Source: Opacimonas immobilis
GTDB taxonomy: Bacteria > Pseudomonadota > Gammaproteobacteria > Enterobacterales > Alteromonadaceae
Length of the DNA: 64,000 nt
Direction of reading: 5' to 3'
Assembly: GCF_048282545.1 (NCBI RefSeq)
Contig: NZ_CP182485.1
Coordinates: 992,001-1,056,000, forward strand
Position numbers and translations under genes: made by a program. This document shows positions 1 through 8,652 of the stretch, piece after piece (within the stretch, counting starts at the first letter, position 1; each line of letters opens with the position of its first letter). The notes below the pieces were generated by a model. That model made no database searches, was not told where the DNA came from, and was given only the letters and a program-made list of their open reading frames with translations.

Positions 1-514
1 GCACCTATCCGTCGCACCTGCTCCTGAGTACACGGATGAGCTTGCTGAACAAGCGCTGTCTATCTTTACTAAAATTGCCAACGAATTGGATTATGTCGGT
101 GTGCTGGCAGTGGAATTGTTCCAGGAGGGTAATACGCTTTTGGTGAATGAACTCGCACCACGAGTTCATAATTCAGGGCATTGGTCCATGCATGGTGCGC
201 ATACCTGTCAGTTTGAAAATCATTTGCGTGCAGTGTGTAACTTACCACTAGGTTCGACTCAAGCAAGGACGGTGAGCGCAATGATAAACATCATTGGTTG
301 CGACAACCTAGGTCCAGCTGCATTAGAAATGGAAGATGCACATCAGCATTGGTATGGTAAAGCAGTGCGAGCAAAGCGCAAAATGGGGCATATTAATGTC
401 AATGCTGATTCGTATGCCGACTTGGGGCAAAAATTACTAGACTTGAACGGTCAGTTTCCCTCAGAATATTTTCCTGAACTTGGCCCACAGGCTCAATTAT
501 TACTGGTAAAGTAA
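1..514 (+). CDS. purK: PurK, 5-(carboxyamino)imidazole ribonucleotide synthase (C-terminal part)
   Basis: The frame is already open at the window edge, so only the last ~170 residues are present. PurK carboxylates aminoimidazole ribonucleotide with ATP and bicarbonate in cytosolic de novo purine synthesis. The visible part is the end of the ATP-grasp domain, with VELF followed by the very characteristic NELAPRVHNSGHW segment that binds metal and nucleotide, then the small C-terminal domain ending in LLLVK. PurE usually sits immediately upstream of purK, which would be outside the window (inference). Downstream, 52 bp separate it from a lipoprotein gene with its own ribosome site. The family call is secure; the N-terminus cannot be described. 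Confidence 0.95.
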   Translation, partial: HLSVAPAPEYTDELAEQALSIFTKIANELDYVGVLAVELFQEGNTLLVNELAPRVHNSGHWSMHGAHTCQFENHLRAVCNLPLGSTQARTVSAMINIIGCDNLGPAALEMEDAHQHWYGKAVRAKRKMGHINVNADSYADLGQKLLDLNGQFPSEYFPELGPQAQLLLVK

Positions 515-566
515 TCTGAGTCGTTGAGGTTCGTAAGTTGAGCCGTTCACTAATAAGGGAAATAAC

Positions 567-1091
567 ATGTCAAGATTGCTATGCTCTATAAGTATACTGT
601 CAGTTGTCACATTGGCAGCCGCCTGTTCACCTCAGCAAGAATCACATTCTCACGCGCAGCCTTCACCTCAACATCATGCTCATCAAGCAACAGCTGTTGT
701 GGATATGTCGACACTGCCCGAAGGACTTACGCTCTCTGATGTACGAATACGAGCCGCATTTTCAGGCGCAACAACTGGAGCTGCGTATGTCACTATCAAC
801 AATAATACTGAAGATGATGTGCATTTAACGTCAGTATCTGTTAGTGAAGATATCGCAATGAAGGTAGAAATCCATGACATGCGTATGGAGGGAGAAATGA
901 TGCAGATGTTTGAACTAGAAGACGGGGTCATAATCCCTGCAAAATCTCAACTTCAGCTACGTCCGGGTGGAAAACACATCATGTTGATGGGATTGGCAAC
1001 TGAATTGAGTGAAGGCAAATCGCTTGAAATGACATTGAAGTTTGCACAACATCCAGCTCAAACTGTTTTGGTTCCAGTAGTTAGAATGTAA
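567..1091 (+). CDS. PCu(A)C-like copper-chaperone lipoprotein with His-rich N-terminus
   Basis: A 174-residue exported protein. The signal peptide ends in a lipobox (LAAAC, Cys20), so it should be a lipoprotein. Residues 27-39 form a His cluster (HSH...HHAH), followed by a domain resembling the PCu(A)C periplasmic copper(I) chaperones (DUF461). The Met/His ligands are placed roughly as in that family: H103, the Met-rich stretch 105-114, then H137 and M139 in GGKHIML. Proteins of this type deliver copper to cytochrome oxidase or handle copper in the periplasm. The His-rich linker adds a second likely metal site. An AAGGGA ribosome site precedes the ATG. The next gene starts 58 bp downstream and may be cotranscribed. 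The copper role is inferred from the family; it is not next to sco or oxidase genes. Confidence 0.8.
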   Translation: MSRLLCSISILSVVTLAAACSPQQESHSHAQPSPQHHAHQATAVVDMSTLPEGLTLSDVRIRAAFSGATTGAAYVTINNNTEDDVHLTSVSVSEDIAMKVEIHDMRMEGEMMQMFELEDGVIIPAKSQLQLRPGGKHIMLMGLATELSEGKSLEMTLKFAQHPAQTVLVPVVRM

Positions 1092-1149
1092 ACTCAGACT
1101 TATTGAGAAACGTATAAGAATAATACTACTGCGATAGGACGGATAAACG

Positions 1150-2202
1150 ATGCGATTCATTTCTTTTTTGTGTTTATTAATGAGTGGGATCACACTGGCT
1201 GCACCAGAAGTTACCACAAAAACCATAACTGATGGATTGGAACATCCCTGGGGCGTTGCGCCTTTACCTGATGGACGGTTTTTAGTCACAGAACGTCCTG
1301 GTTACATTACCTTAGTCGAACGAGATGGGGCGAAAACGCGTTTGACAGGTGTGCCTGAGATCACTGCAGAGCGCCAAGGTGGCGCATTAGGCATCACCTT
1401 GGATCCCGATTTTGAAAAAAACCAAACGTTTTACGCATGCTTAGTGATTGCGGATGCCTCGGGCGCGACATCTTCAGAAATACATAAAGGACAGTTAAAG
1501 GGAGCACAATGGGTTAATGTGAAACCTATTGTGATTGCTCAACCAAAAGATAAGTCTGGTTTCCATTTTGGTTGTCGACTTGCTTTTGCAGAAGATGACT
1601 CTTTGTATGTTGGGTTAGGTGATCGCTGGGTTGGTATGGAAAAAACCCAAGACTTAGATAATCATTACGGTAAAGTATTAAGAGTCACAAAAGATGGCAA
1701 CCCCCATCCGCAGAACCCTTATCTGGATAGTGCTGTGCCTGAAGTATTCTCAATTGGTCACCGTAATATCCAGGGTATGGCTTGGCACAGTAAGTACTCA
1801 CAAATGTGGGCTCACGAGCATGGACCGAAAGGCGGAGATGAGATCAATATTTTACGAGCAGGCGCTAATTATGGCTGGCCAACCATCACTTATGGCGTCA
1901 ACTATAACGGTACGCCGATTACTGACAAGACCAAGCAAGAAGGTTTAGAACAGCCATTACATTATTATGTTCCTTCCATTGCTCCAAGTGGAATGGCTTT
2001 TTATAAAGATGATTTACTGATGGGCTCTTTAAAGTTTCGCTACCTAAATTATGTCGAACTCAAAGAGGGTAAGGTGGTTGCTGAGCATGAATTACTCAAA
2101 GACCTGGACGCTCGTATTCGCGACGTAGTAGTTCATAATGAGCAAGTTTTTGTGGTAACTGATGAAGTCAATGGGCGTCTGTTGGAAATAGTCTTTCAAT
2201 AA
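1150..2202 (+). CDS. exported PQQ-dependent sugar dehydrogenase (YliI/Asd type)
   Basis: A 350-residue protein with a cleavable signal peptide (about residues 1-18, ending LAAP) and a six-bladed propeller of the GSDH/soluble aldose-sugar dehydrogenase family. Characteristic segments are HPWGVAPLPDGR at the start of the first blade, FHFGCRLAFAEDD, GHRNIQGMAWH and HEHGPKGGDEIN, which carry the His/Arg and calcium-PQQ binding residues of the family, then GANYGWP. E. coli YliI is of similar size. It would oxidise aldoses in the periplasm and needs imported or self-made PQQ; no pqq genes are in the window. It ends six bases before the stop of the convergent rluA. The exact sugar is unknown. Confidence 0.85.
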   Translation: MRFISFLCLLMSGITLAAPEVTTKTITDGLEHPWGVAPLPDGRFLVTERPGYITLVERDGAKTRLTGVPEITAERQGGALGITLDPDFEKNQTFYACLVIADASGATSSEIHKGQLKGAQWVNVKPIVIAQPKDKSGFHFGCRLAFAEDDSLYVGLGDRWVGMEKTQDLDNHYGKVLRVTKDGNPHPQNPYLDSAVPEVFSIGHRNIQGMAWHSKYSQMWAHEHGPKGGDEINILRAGANYGWPTITYGVNYNGTPITDKTKQEGLEQPLHYYVPSIAPSGMAFYKDDLLMGSLKFRYLNYVELKEGKVVAEHELLKDLDARIRDVVVHNEQVFVVTDEVNGRLLEIVFQ

Positions 2203-2207
2203 GCTCT

Positions 2208-2900
2208 CTAAAACACAATTGATTGAATACTTGCAGGCTCATCAGCAAAGCAATGTTCGGATGTGAATTCAAGCCACTCATTCGTTGCGGGGTGAGTAAG
2301 TCCTAATTCACCTGCATGCAGGTGCATTCTTTCAATGCCAATACGGCTGGCTTCAGATGAATACAGCCTATCGCCCAAAATCGGATGTCCCAAACTGAGC
2401 ATGTGTACTCGTAACTGATGCGAGCGACCTGTTTTGGGTTCAAGCCGTACTAAACTGGTTTTATCATCACGACTGATCACACGGTAGTGGGTAAGCGAGG
2501 CTTTACCAGTTTGGTAACAAATTTTTTGCTTAGGACGATTCGGCCAATCCACAATTAAAGGCGCATCACATACCCCTTCATCTTCAATGGGATGACCTAA
2601 AACCCGTGCGTAATATATTTTATGAGTGTTTCTTTCGGCAAACTGTTTACCTAGGTTGGTACTGGCTGTTTTGTGCATAGCAAGAACCATTAGCCCAGAG
2701 GTTGCCATATCCAACCGATGAACGATATACGCTTGCGGGAAGACGGTATTGACACGTTTTTGGATACTGTCTTGATGTGCATCACCACGCCCACGTACCG
2801 ATAGAATCCATGCTGGTTTATCAACGACCAATATATCATCGTCTTGATAGATGATCTTCAGATAGGGCACCATCGGCGGTTGGTAGTTAAAAAAAGCCAT
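2208..2900 (-). CDS. rluA: RluA, dual-specificity 23S rRNA/tRNA pseudouridine synthase
   Basis: RluA isomerises U746 of 23S rRNA and U32 of some tRNAs in E. coli. The catalytic motif HRLDMATSG is intact, and WPNRPKQKICY, TGRSHQLRVHM and LGHPILGDRLY follow in family order. I start at the ATG at 2900 (230 residues): the N-terminus then reads MAFFNYQPP, matching the start of E. coli RluA, whereas extending to a TTG at 2951 would overlap rapA by 38 bp. It lies 13 bp behind rapA, the same pairing as in E. coli, so the two are probably cotranscribed. One small difference is an Arg in SVRGRG, where relatives carry Pro. Confidence 0.95.
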   Translation of the reverse strand: MAFFNYQPPMVPYLKIIYQDDDILVVDKPAWILSVRGRGDAHQDSIQKRVNTVFPQAYIVHRLDMATSGLMVLAMHKTASTNLGKQFAERNTHKIYYARVLGHPIEDEGVCDAPLIVDWPNRPKQKICYQTGKASLTHYRVISRDDKTSLVRLEPKTGRSHQLRVHMLSLGHPILGDRLYSSEASRIGIERMHLHAGELGLTHPATNEWLEFTSEHCFADEPASIQSIVF

Positions 2901-2913
2901 GACAGCAAACTCG

Positions 2914-5679
2914 TTATTGTGGGTTATTGACAAGGACACGTATCGAGTCAAGGTTGACTGGTGCGTTTTCGATTTGCCAGCATGCCTCGCGCAACTGTGC
3001 CTCTAATATACTGATTTCTTCAGGTCTTACAGCTGGGTTGATATGTTGCAAATAGTGCAAACGTTCCAGCTCGGTCCCGAGTGTTAATTGCATGTGTTGG
3101 AGAGCGTTATTCTTAATGTGCACTGCTTGTTCTAAGGCAGTGTTTTCGCACGTCCTTATGGCTTGTTTAATTTGGGCTGCCAAGGCGGTGATCAGTTTGG
3201 CTGCGATGACTTTTTTGACTCTGTGAATCGACTCAACAGTCTCATTGAAGATTTGATTTGCATGATCACAGCTCACAACAAAACTTTGCGGAGTCAAATA
3301 GGGGTTGTGCTCAGCTTGAGATGCTGCTTGTATCACAAATTGACATTGCACAATAAACGCCCCAACCGGTTTATTACTATCTGAAAATAGACCGATGCTG
3401 GCTTTCCCTGTGTTATCACTGAGTAATGTTGCCATTAGTTCACGCACGAATGGATGTTCAAAACTGATAAAATGATAGTCTTCTCTAGCGGTGGCTACGC
3501 GTCTTGAAAATGTCACCGTCATACCTTCATCCGGTAAGGTTTGTAATGGGTATAACAAATCTTCTGTAGGTTGTATGACATAGCTCACGTGATCATTGAT
3601 GATAAATTTAAAGCCAACCACATCTGCCATAGAGCTTAAATACTGATAAACCTCTTCACCTTCAGCTTCATCATCAAGTGCGGCGATAATGTCTGCATGT
3701 TGGTCAAAACCTTTGGCATTAAGTTCGAGTAGTTTGTTTCTGCCTTGCTCTTGTGCCGTAACCAAGTTTTTGGTGAGTGAGGCAATATTCGGTAATTCGG
3801 CATCAAAGTCAGGATCTTGTATCAGCTTAGCCAAAGGTTGTCCGAGTTCCGTTAACACTTCATTTCCGACAGTACAGGTTTGGTTAAACGCATTCAGACC
3901 GACATCAAAAAATCGGAAAAGGCGTTCTTGCGCACTATTGCGATGAAAAGGCACAATAATTTCGACCTGACTGGTTTGCCCGATGCGATCCAGGCGTCCA
4001 ATGCGTTGTTCTAACAAATCTGGATTAAGTGGCAGATCGAATAAAATAAGTTGCTGACAAAACTGGAAATTTCGACCTTCTGAGCCAATTTCTGAACACA
4101 ATAGCATGGGGGCGCCATCTTCGTCATCGGCGAAGAAATGTGCCGCTCGATCCCGCTCACTAATACTCATTTGTTCATGAAATACAGGTAATGAAATACC
4201 TCTCTTGATACGGATATGTTCTGCTAATTCAAGAACGGCCCGAGCGGTTCGACAGATTAAAAGGGTTTTTCCTCGAGCATTTTGTAAAAATTCCAAAAGC
4301 CAATTGACCTTTGGATCCTGTTCAAGCCAATCTTTTACCCAATCGGTATCTTCATGAATGTGGGCAATTACTCTGTCTTTAATTGTCGTGTATTCTTCCG
4401 GGGAATCTAGTGGGTGAGCAATCACCTGTCGAGCATTAGCATGGCCAATGGCCTTGCGTGTGTTGCGATAAAATAGTCTTCCCGTACCGTGCCGATCGAT
4501 GAGTTCTTGAATTAATTCAAAGACACTTTTGTCAGCAATATCTGAAATGCTTAATTCGGGCAAAAATTCATGACAACGAGCAATTAAATCGTGATCCAAC
4601 TGTGTGCAAGACAATAAGGCATCACTTAAATCCGCAAGGGCTTGATAGCTAGCCTGTTCAGCATGAAATTGCTCTGCACTGGTAAACCGATTTGGATCAA
4701 GTAGCTGTAATTGTGCAAAATGGGCGTCGCTACCTTGTTGATCAGGAGTCGCAGTGAGTAGTAACACACTTGGGATGAGTTGACATAGTTTGGCAATCGC
4801 CTCATATTCGCTATTGTGAGAGCTTTGCTCGGTGAGATGGTGTGCCTCGTCGACAATTAAGCAGTCCCAAGGCGTTTCACACAGTTGTTGTAGAGCCTGA
4901 GGTTGCGCTTGTAAGGTACTCACATTGGTAATGACCCATTGAGCAGTTAGCCATGGATTGTCATTTTCATCGCTCAATGCTTCAAGTCGTTCTTCATCGA
5001 ACAAAGAAAACATCATATTGATGCGGCGATGCAATTCAACCAGCCATTGGTGTTGCAATGACTCAGGAACGATGATCAAAGCTCGTTGGCAGCGACCCAG
5101 TAAGATTTGTTTGTGCAAAATCATCGCCGCTTCGATGGTTTTACCCAAGCCTACTTCATCAGCAAGGAGTACTCTTGGGGCAAAACGCTGGCCTACTTGC
5201 TGAACAATATTCACTTGATGCTCCAGTGGCGTCATCCGTGCACCCAATAGGCCTATCCCAGGATGAGTGTTGTGTTTGTATTGTGCTTGGTAGGTTTGAT
5301 GGCGCACATCAAACCAAGCGGTATGATTGATCTGGCCATTGAATAGGCGTTTTTCAGGTTGATTGATTTGTAAGTGATGCGCGATTTGGGTTTCAAAGAG
5401 AGTGGTACGCGCACCGTTTGGATATTCTACCTCATAGCTCATCAATCCATTGTCTTCGTCAGAGCTTATGACCTCAAAGGTACGGTTATTGATGTCTTGA
5501 GCACATTCACCGACGTCTAAGGTGAAACGCAATAAAGGAGCCGATTCGCTTGCATAGCGCGCGTCGCTATCGACAAGAGGAAAATACAAAGCGACTTGGC
5601 GTCCTTGTACTTCGGTTACTAAGCCTAATCCTAGCTCGGGTTGTTGGCTGTTAAGCCAACGTTGTCCAATCACATACAT
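2914..5679 (-). CDS. rapA: RapA (HepA), RNA polymerase-associated SWI2/SNF2 ATPase
   Basis: RapA binds RNA polymerase and uses ATP hydrolysis to recycle stalled polymerase. This 921-residue protein is slightly shorter than the 968-residue E. coli form. The N-terminal Tudor-like part begins GQRWLNSQQPELGLG. Helicase motif I is LLADEVGLGKT (about 171-181), motif II is VDEAHHL (DEAH 277-280), motif III is LLLTATP, and the second helicase lobe carries SEIGSEGRNFQF and QRIGRLDRIGQ. A long C-terminal spacer/effector region with TFSRRVATAREDYHF matches RapA only. The ATG at 5679 gives a start aligned with E. coli. It is followed by rluA with a 13-bp gap. Confidence 0.97.
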   Translation of the reverse strand: MYVIGQRWLNSQQPELGLGLVTEVQGRQVALYFPLVDSDARYASESAPLLRFTLDVGECAQDINNRTFEVISSDEDNGLMSYEVEYPNGARTTLFETQIAHHLQINQPEKRLFNGQINHTAWFDVRHQTYQAQYKHNTHPGIGLLGARMTPLEHQVNIVQQVGQRFAPRVLLADEVGLGKTIEAAMILHKQILLGRCQRALIIVPESLQHQWLVELHRRINMMFSLFDEERLEALSDENDNPWLTAQWVITNVSTLQAQPQALQQLCETPWDCLIVDEAHHLTEQSSHNSEYEAIAKLCQLIPSVLLLTATPDQQGSDAHFAQLQLLDPNRFTSAEQFHAEQASYQALADLSDALLSCTQLDHDLIARCHEFLPELSISDIADKSVFELIQELIDRHGTGRLFYRNTRKAIGHANARQVIAHPLDSPEEYTTIKDRVIAHIHEDTDWVKDWLEQDPKVNWLLEFLQNARGKTLLICRTARAVLELAEHIRIKRGISLPVFHEQMSISERDRAAHFFADDEDGAPMLLCSEIGSEGRNFQFCQQLILFDLPLNPDLLEQRIGRLDRIGQTSQVEIIVPFHRNSAQERLFRFFDVGLNAFNQTCTVGNEVLTELGQPLAKLIQDPDFDAELPNIASLTKNLVTAQEQGRNKLLELNAKGFDQHADIIAALDDEAEGEEVYQYLSSMADVVGFKFIINDHVSYVIQPTEDLLYPLQTLPDEGMTVTFSRRVATAREDYHFISFEHPFVRELMATLLSDNTGKASIGLFSDSNKPVGAFIVQCQFVIQAASQAEHNPYLTPQSFVVSCDHANQIFNETVESIHRVKKVIAAKLITALAAQIKQAIRTCENTALEQAVHIKNNALQHMQLTLGTELERLHYLQHINPAVRPEEISILEAQLREACWQIENAPVNLDSIRVLVNNPQ

Positions 5680-5803
5680 ATTTTAAAACCAAATCTTTCT
5701 TATGTACCTATTATGACATCGAACGTCGGGCTTAACAAAAAAACGTGCTTTTTGTTCAAACTTGCAGTAGGGTTAAATTTGAATCTAAGTTGAGGAGTCA
5801 CGG

Positions 5804-7192
5804 ATGTCAAAAGACGCTACCAAGATTTATATATTAGATACCAATATCTTATTACACGAACCACTCGCATTTTTATCTTTCCAAGAACACGACGTCATGA
5901 TCCCAATGACGGTTTTAGAAGAACTCGACCATATAAAAGACACTAAAAAAGACGTTGCTAGAGACGCTCGAGTGGCTATCCGAGCAATGGAAAATATTCT
6001 GGCGAATGCCTCACCAGAACAAATGACCGCAGGAGTCAGCTTGGCTGGACAGGGCTCCAAAGAACATGGGCCAAGTGGTCATTTATCGATTTATACGGAT
6101 TTGTTGATGGAAGCCAACAAACAAGTATTTACCAGTAATGAAAACGATAATCGCATCATCAATGTTGCTTTAGACATGCAAACTACTCATCCTCAGCGCG
6201 AAGTTATCTTGGTTACCAAGGACATTAATATGCGTCTGAAAGCCAAAGGCGCAGGGATGAAGTTTGTTGAAGATTACCGTACGGATCAGCTCATTGACGA
6301 TATAAAATACTTATCCACAGGATATATTAAAGTGGATGGTCGCTTTTGGGATGCTGTGAGTGATGTCGAAAGTCATACTGAGGGACGAGATACGATTCAT
6401 CGGATTGCACTGTCACAACTCCCAGAGTTGTACATCAATGCATTTATTGTCGATGAGGTGAATGAATTTTGTGGCGTAGTTGAAGCAATCGATGAGACCC
6501 ATGCAGAGTTACTCGATCTAGGTGTAGAGCGCTTGATGTCCCGACAAGCATGGGGGATCCACCCCAAAAATATGCCACAAGCCATGGCATTACATGCTTT
6601 GTTAGATCCACATATTGATTTAGTGATTTTGACCGGTCCAGCGGGTTCAGGTAAAACCGTATTGGCGCTAGCGGCAGCACTCGAAATGGTTGTTGAAAAA
6701 AATATGTATGACAAAATTATTGTGACGCGTTCTACACCTGAGATTGCTGAATCGATTGGATTTTTACCCGGCACGGAAGAAGAAAAAATGGCACCATGGC
6801 TATCTGCGATTACCGATTCTTTAGAAGCCTTGCATCATCAGGATGTCAATACATCTGGTTCGTTATCCTACATCATGGAAAAAGCCAACATTCAGTTTAA
6901 ATCCGTTAATTTTATGCGCGGTCGAAGTATCCAAAATGCCATTGTTATTTTGGATGAATCACAAAATCTTACTGCGTCACAACTCAAAACAATCATCACT
7001 CGTTGTGGGGAAGGCACCAAATTGATTGTTGGTGGTAACTTAGCACAGATTGACAGTAATTATTTGTCTGCTGTGACATCGGGGTTAACCTATTTAGTAG
7101 AAAAATTTAAACATTTTTCTGGCTCCTCTACGATAATGCTGGATGGCGTTGTAAGAAGTCGACTAGCGGAGTTTGCAGAAAATTCGTTATAA
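5804..7192 (+). CDS. PIN-domain PhoH-family ATPase (PhoH2/YlaK type)
   Basis: A 462-residue fusion of an N-terminal PIN nuclease domain and a C-terminal PhoH ATPase. The PIN acidic residues are visible: D12 in LDTN, E39/E40 in VLEEL, D115 in NENDNR and D140 in TKD. The PhoH part has Walker A GPAGSGKT (278-285) and Walker B ILDESQN. PhoH2 proteins have been described as RNA-unwinding and RNA-cleaving enzymes, so a role in RNA turnover is likely but the substrate is unknown. GAGG lies seven bases before the ATG. The gene is alone between the divergent rapA and the convergent DUF962 gene, with a 124-bp upstream region that must hold its promoter. Confidence 0.9.
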   Translation: MSKDATKIYILDTNILLHEPLAFLSFQEHDVMIPMTVLEELDHIKDTKKDVARDARVAIRAMENILANASPEQMTAGVSLAGQGSKEHGPSGHLSIYTDLLMEANKQVFTSNENDNRIINVALDMQTTHPQREVILVTKDINMRLKAKGAGMKFVEDYRTDQLIDDIKYLSTGYIKVDGRFWDAVSDVESHTEGRDTIHRIALSQLPELYINAFIVDEVNEFCGVVEAIDETHAELLDLGVERLMSRQAWGIHPKNMPQAMALHALLDPHIDLVILTGPAGSGKTVLALAAALEMVVEKNMYDKIIVTRSTPEIAESIGFLPGTEEEKMAPWLSAITDSLEALHHQDVNTSGSLSYIMEKANIQFKSVNFMRGRSIQNAIVILDESQNLTASQLKTIITRCGEGTKLIVGGNLAQIDSNYLSAVTSGLTYLVEKFKHFSGSSTIMLDGVVRSRLAEFAENSL

Positions 7193-7275
7193 GTTGTGAG
7201 CAGTGGCATTTTGGGGACATCTAACTAAACTTTTATCATAATTTGGTTAAAAGTATTTTCAGGCCTAGTGTCGGG

Positions 7276-7590
7276 TTACCGAAACAAGGACAATTTGCCT
7301 CGCAAGATTTGTCCATACATAATCCAATCGCCCAAAAAACTGTACCAAGGATGTTTAAAGGTCGCCGGTTTGTTTTTTTCAAACAATAAGTGACCAAGCC
7401 ATGCGCAACCATAGCCGATCAAAGGTAAGCCCCATGCCAACACCCATTGTTGGGTAAGCAAGACATAGAACAGCAATATCAGCACTCCAGTCGAGCCAAT
7501 AAAATGTAACATGCGACATTGTGGGTTGCGATGTTCTGCAAGGTAATAAGGGTAGAACTCTTTAAAGCTTGAAAAGGTCTTTTCGTTCAT
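7276..7590 (-). CDS. DUF962 (Mpo1/YGL010w-like) small membrane protein
   Basis: A 104-residue protein of the DUF962 family. Conserved histidines are present in AEHRNPQCRMLHFIGS and in the C-terminal KHPWYSFLGD, separated by two hydrophobic helices (VLILLFYVLL and WGLPLIGYGCAWLGHLLF). The yeast relative Mpo1 is an iron-dependent dioxygenase that removes one carbon from 2-hydroxy fatty acids; the bacterial role is untested. I chose the ATG at 7590 (MNEKTFSSFKEFY), where the family normally starts. A longer reading to 7746 would run into cnoX on the other strand. It diverges from cnoX with 114 bp between start codons. Confidence 0.85.
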   Translation of the reverse strand: MNEKTFSSFKEFYPYYLAEHRNPQCRMLHFIGSTGVLILLFYVLLTQQWVLAWGLPLIGYGCAWLGHLLFEKNKPATFKHPWYSFLGDWIMYGQILRGKLSLFR

Positions 7591-7704
7591 AGGTATTGAA
7601 TGTTGTTTTTTTGAGCATATTACCAATACTGAATTGCTGTGCCAAGACTTGAGTTTTGGAATATTGCCCCCAATATTACAACAAAGATAATTAGGATTTT
7701 TATT

Positions 7705-8550
7705 ATGCAAACCCCTCTGGCCATTACCCTTGAGAATTTTCAGCAAGTCATTTTAGAAGACAGTAAAGAAAAGTGGATTTTGTTGCAATTTTACATGCCT
7801 GAAAATCAAGCGTGTGTACAAATGACTCAGCTTTTAGCAACGGCTATACAGGGCTATGAGTCGCATTTAGTCTATGCTCAAATCAACTGTCAAAGCGAAC
7901 AGCAGATTGCGATGCAATTCGGTATTCAAAGCCTACCTACAGTGATGTTAGTGAAAGATGGCCAACCTGTTGATGGCTTTGCTGGCATGTCAGATGAAGC
8001 CGGTATACAAGCATTACTGGAAAAGCATCTGCCCAAGCCGGAAGATGAGTTGTTACAAAAAGTGGCTGAGTTAGTGCATGAGGCAGACTATAGCCAAGCT
8101 TTGCCGTTGGCGAAACAAGCATTTGAATTAAACGGAGCCAATGTACAAGCGCGTTTCGTCTATGCGGATTGTTGCATTGAAACGGGGCAAGTTGAATTGG
8201 CGAAAACGCTGTTGGAGCCAGTCGGTTTGGTTGACCAAGACAACTATTATCAAGTCTTACAGGGTAAAATAGAACTCGCCGAACAAGCAGCCGAGTCACC
8301 TGAAATTAAAGCGTTGCAAGCTGCAGTCGAGGCGTCACCAAATGATCTTCAGCTCAAAATTGATTTAGCGGTGCAACTGCATTCTGCCCATCAATCAGCT
8401 GAAGCATTAGCTTTACTGTTCAGTGTCGTCCAGTGCGATATGAATTTTGGCGATGGCAAAAAAACCTTTCTAGACATGGTGAATGCCTTGCCTGATGGAG
8501 AGCCGTTAAAGTCAGAGTATCGTCGTAAAATGTACAGCCTGCTGTATTAG
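7705..8550 (+). CDS. cnoX: CnoX (YbbN), thioredoxin-fold/TPR chaperedoxin
   Basis: A 281-residue protein with an N-terminal thioredoxin fold (about 1-110) and C-terminal TPR-like helices. E. coli CnoX binds chlorine-damaged or unfolded clients, protects their cysteines and hands them to GroEL. The thioredoxin CxxC is degenerate here (NQAC, only Cys37 kept). The second conserved cysteine (Cys62 in INCQSEQ) matches Cys63, the mixed-disulfide residue of E. coli CnoX. LPTVMLVKDGQPVDGF is typical. I use the ATG at 7705 (MQTPLAITLENF) rather than an upstream in-frame start, because it fits the family N-terminus and has TAGGA before it. The gene lies just upstream of purA. Confidence 0.9.
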   Translation: MQTPLAITLENFQQVILEDSKEKWILLQFYMPENQACVQMTQLLATAIQGYESHLVYAQINCQSEQQIAMQFGIQSLPTVMLVKDGQPVDGFAGMSDEAGIQALLEKHLPKPEDELLQKVAELVHEADYSQALPLAKQAFELNGANVQARFVYADCCIETGQVELAKTLLEPVGLVDQDNYYQVLQGKIELAEQAAESPEIKALQAAVEASPNDLQLKIDLAVQLHSAHQSAEALALLFSVVQCDMNFGDGKKTFLDMVNALPDGEPLKSEYRRKMYSLLY

Positions 8551-8579
8551 ACCAAAAAGTCATAACAATCTACTGAACT

Positions 8580-8628
8580 TAGGCGTGAATTTTGTCCCGA
8601 ATGTGGTAAAATCCACGCCTATTTTTTT
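8580..8628 (+). terminator. hairpin with T-tract between cnoX and purA, overlapping a likely extended -10
   Basis: TAGGCGTG (8580-8587) and CACGCCTA (8614-8621) form a perfect 8-bp stem followed by seven T (8622-8628), as in an intrinsic terminator for transcripts coming from cnoX. The loop is long (26 nt). Inside it, TGGTAAAAT (TAAAAT at 8606-8611) looks like an extended -10 for purA, so transcripts starting there would lack the left arm and escape the hairpin. Seen in the sequence; the function is inference. Confidence 0.55.
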
Positions 8629-8652
8629 ACACACAGTAAACAGTATTGAGTT

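Noticed and set aside
2901..2951. Longer rluA start (TTG at 2951)
   Set aside because: It would overlap rapA by 38 bp and add residues with no match to E. coli RluA; the ATG at 2900 fits.
7229..7254. ACTTTTA/TAAAAGT inverted repeat after the PhoH-family gene
   Set aside because: Seven AT-only pairs with a 12-nt loop and no proper T-tract; too weak to call a terminator.
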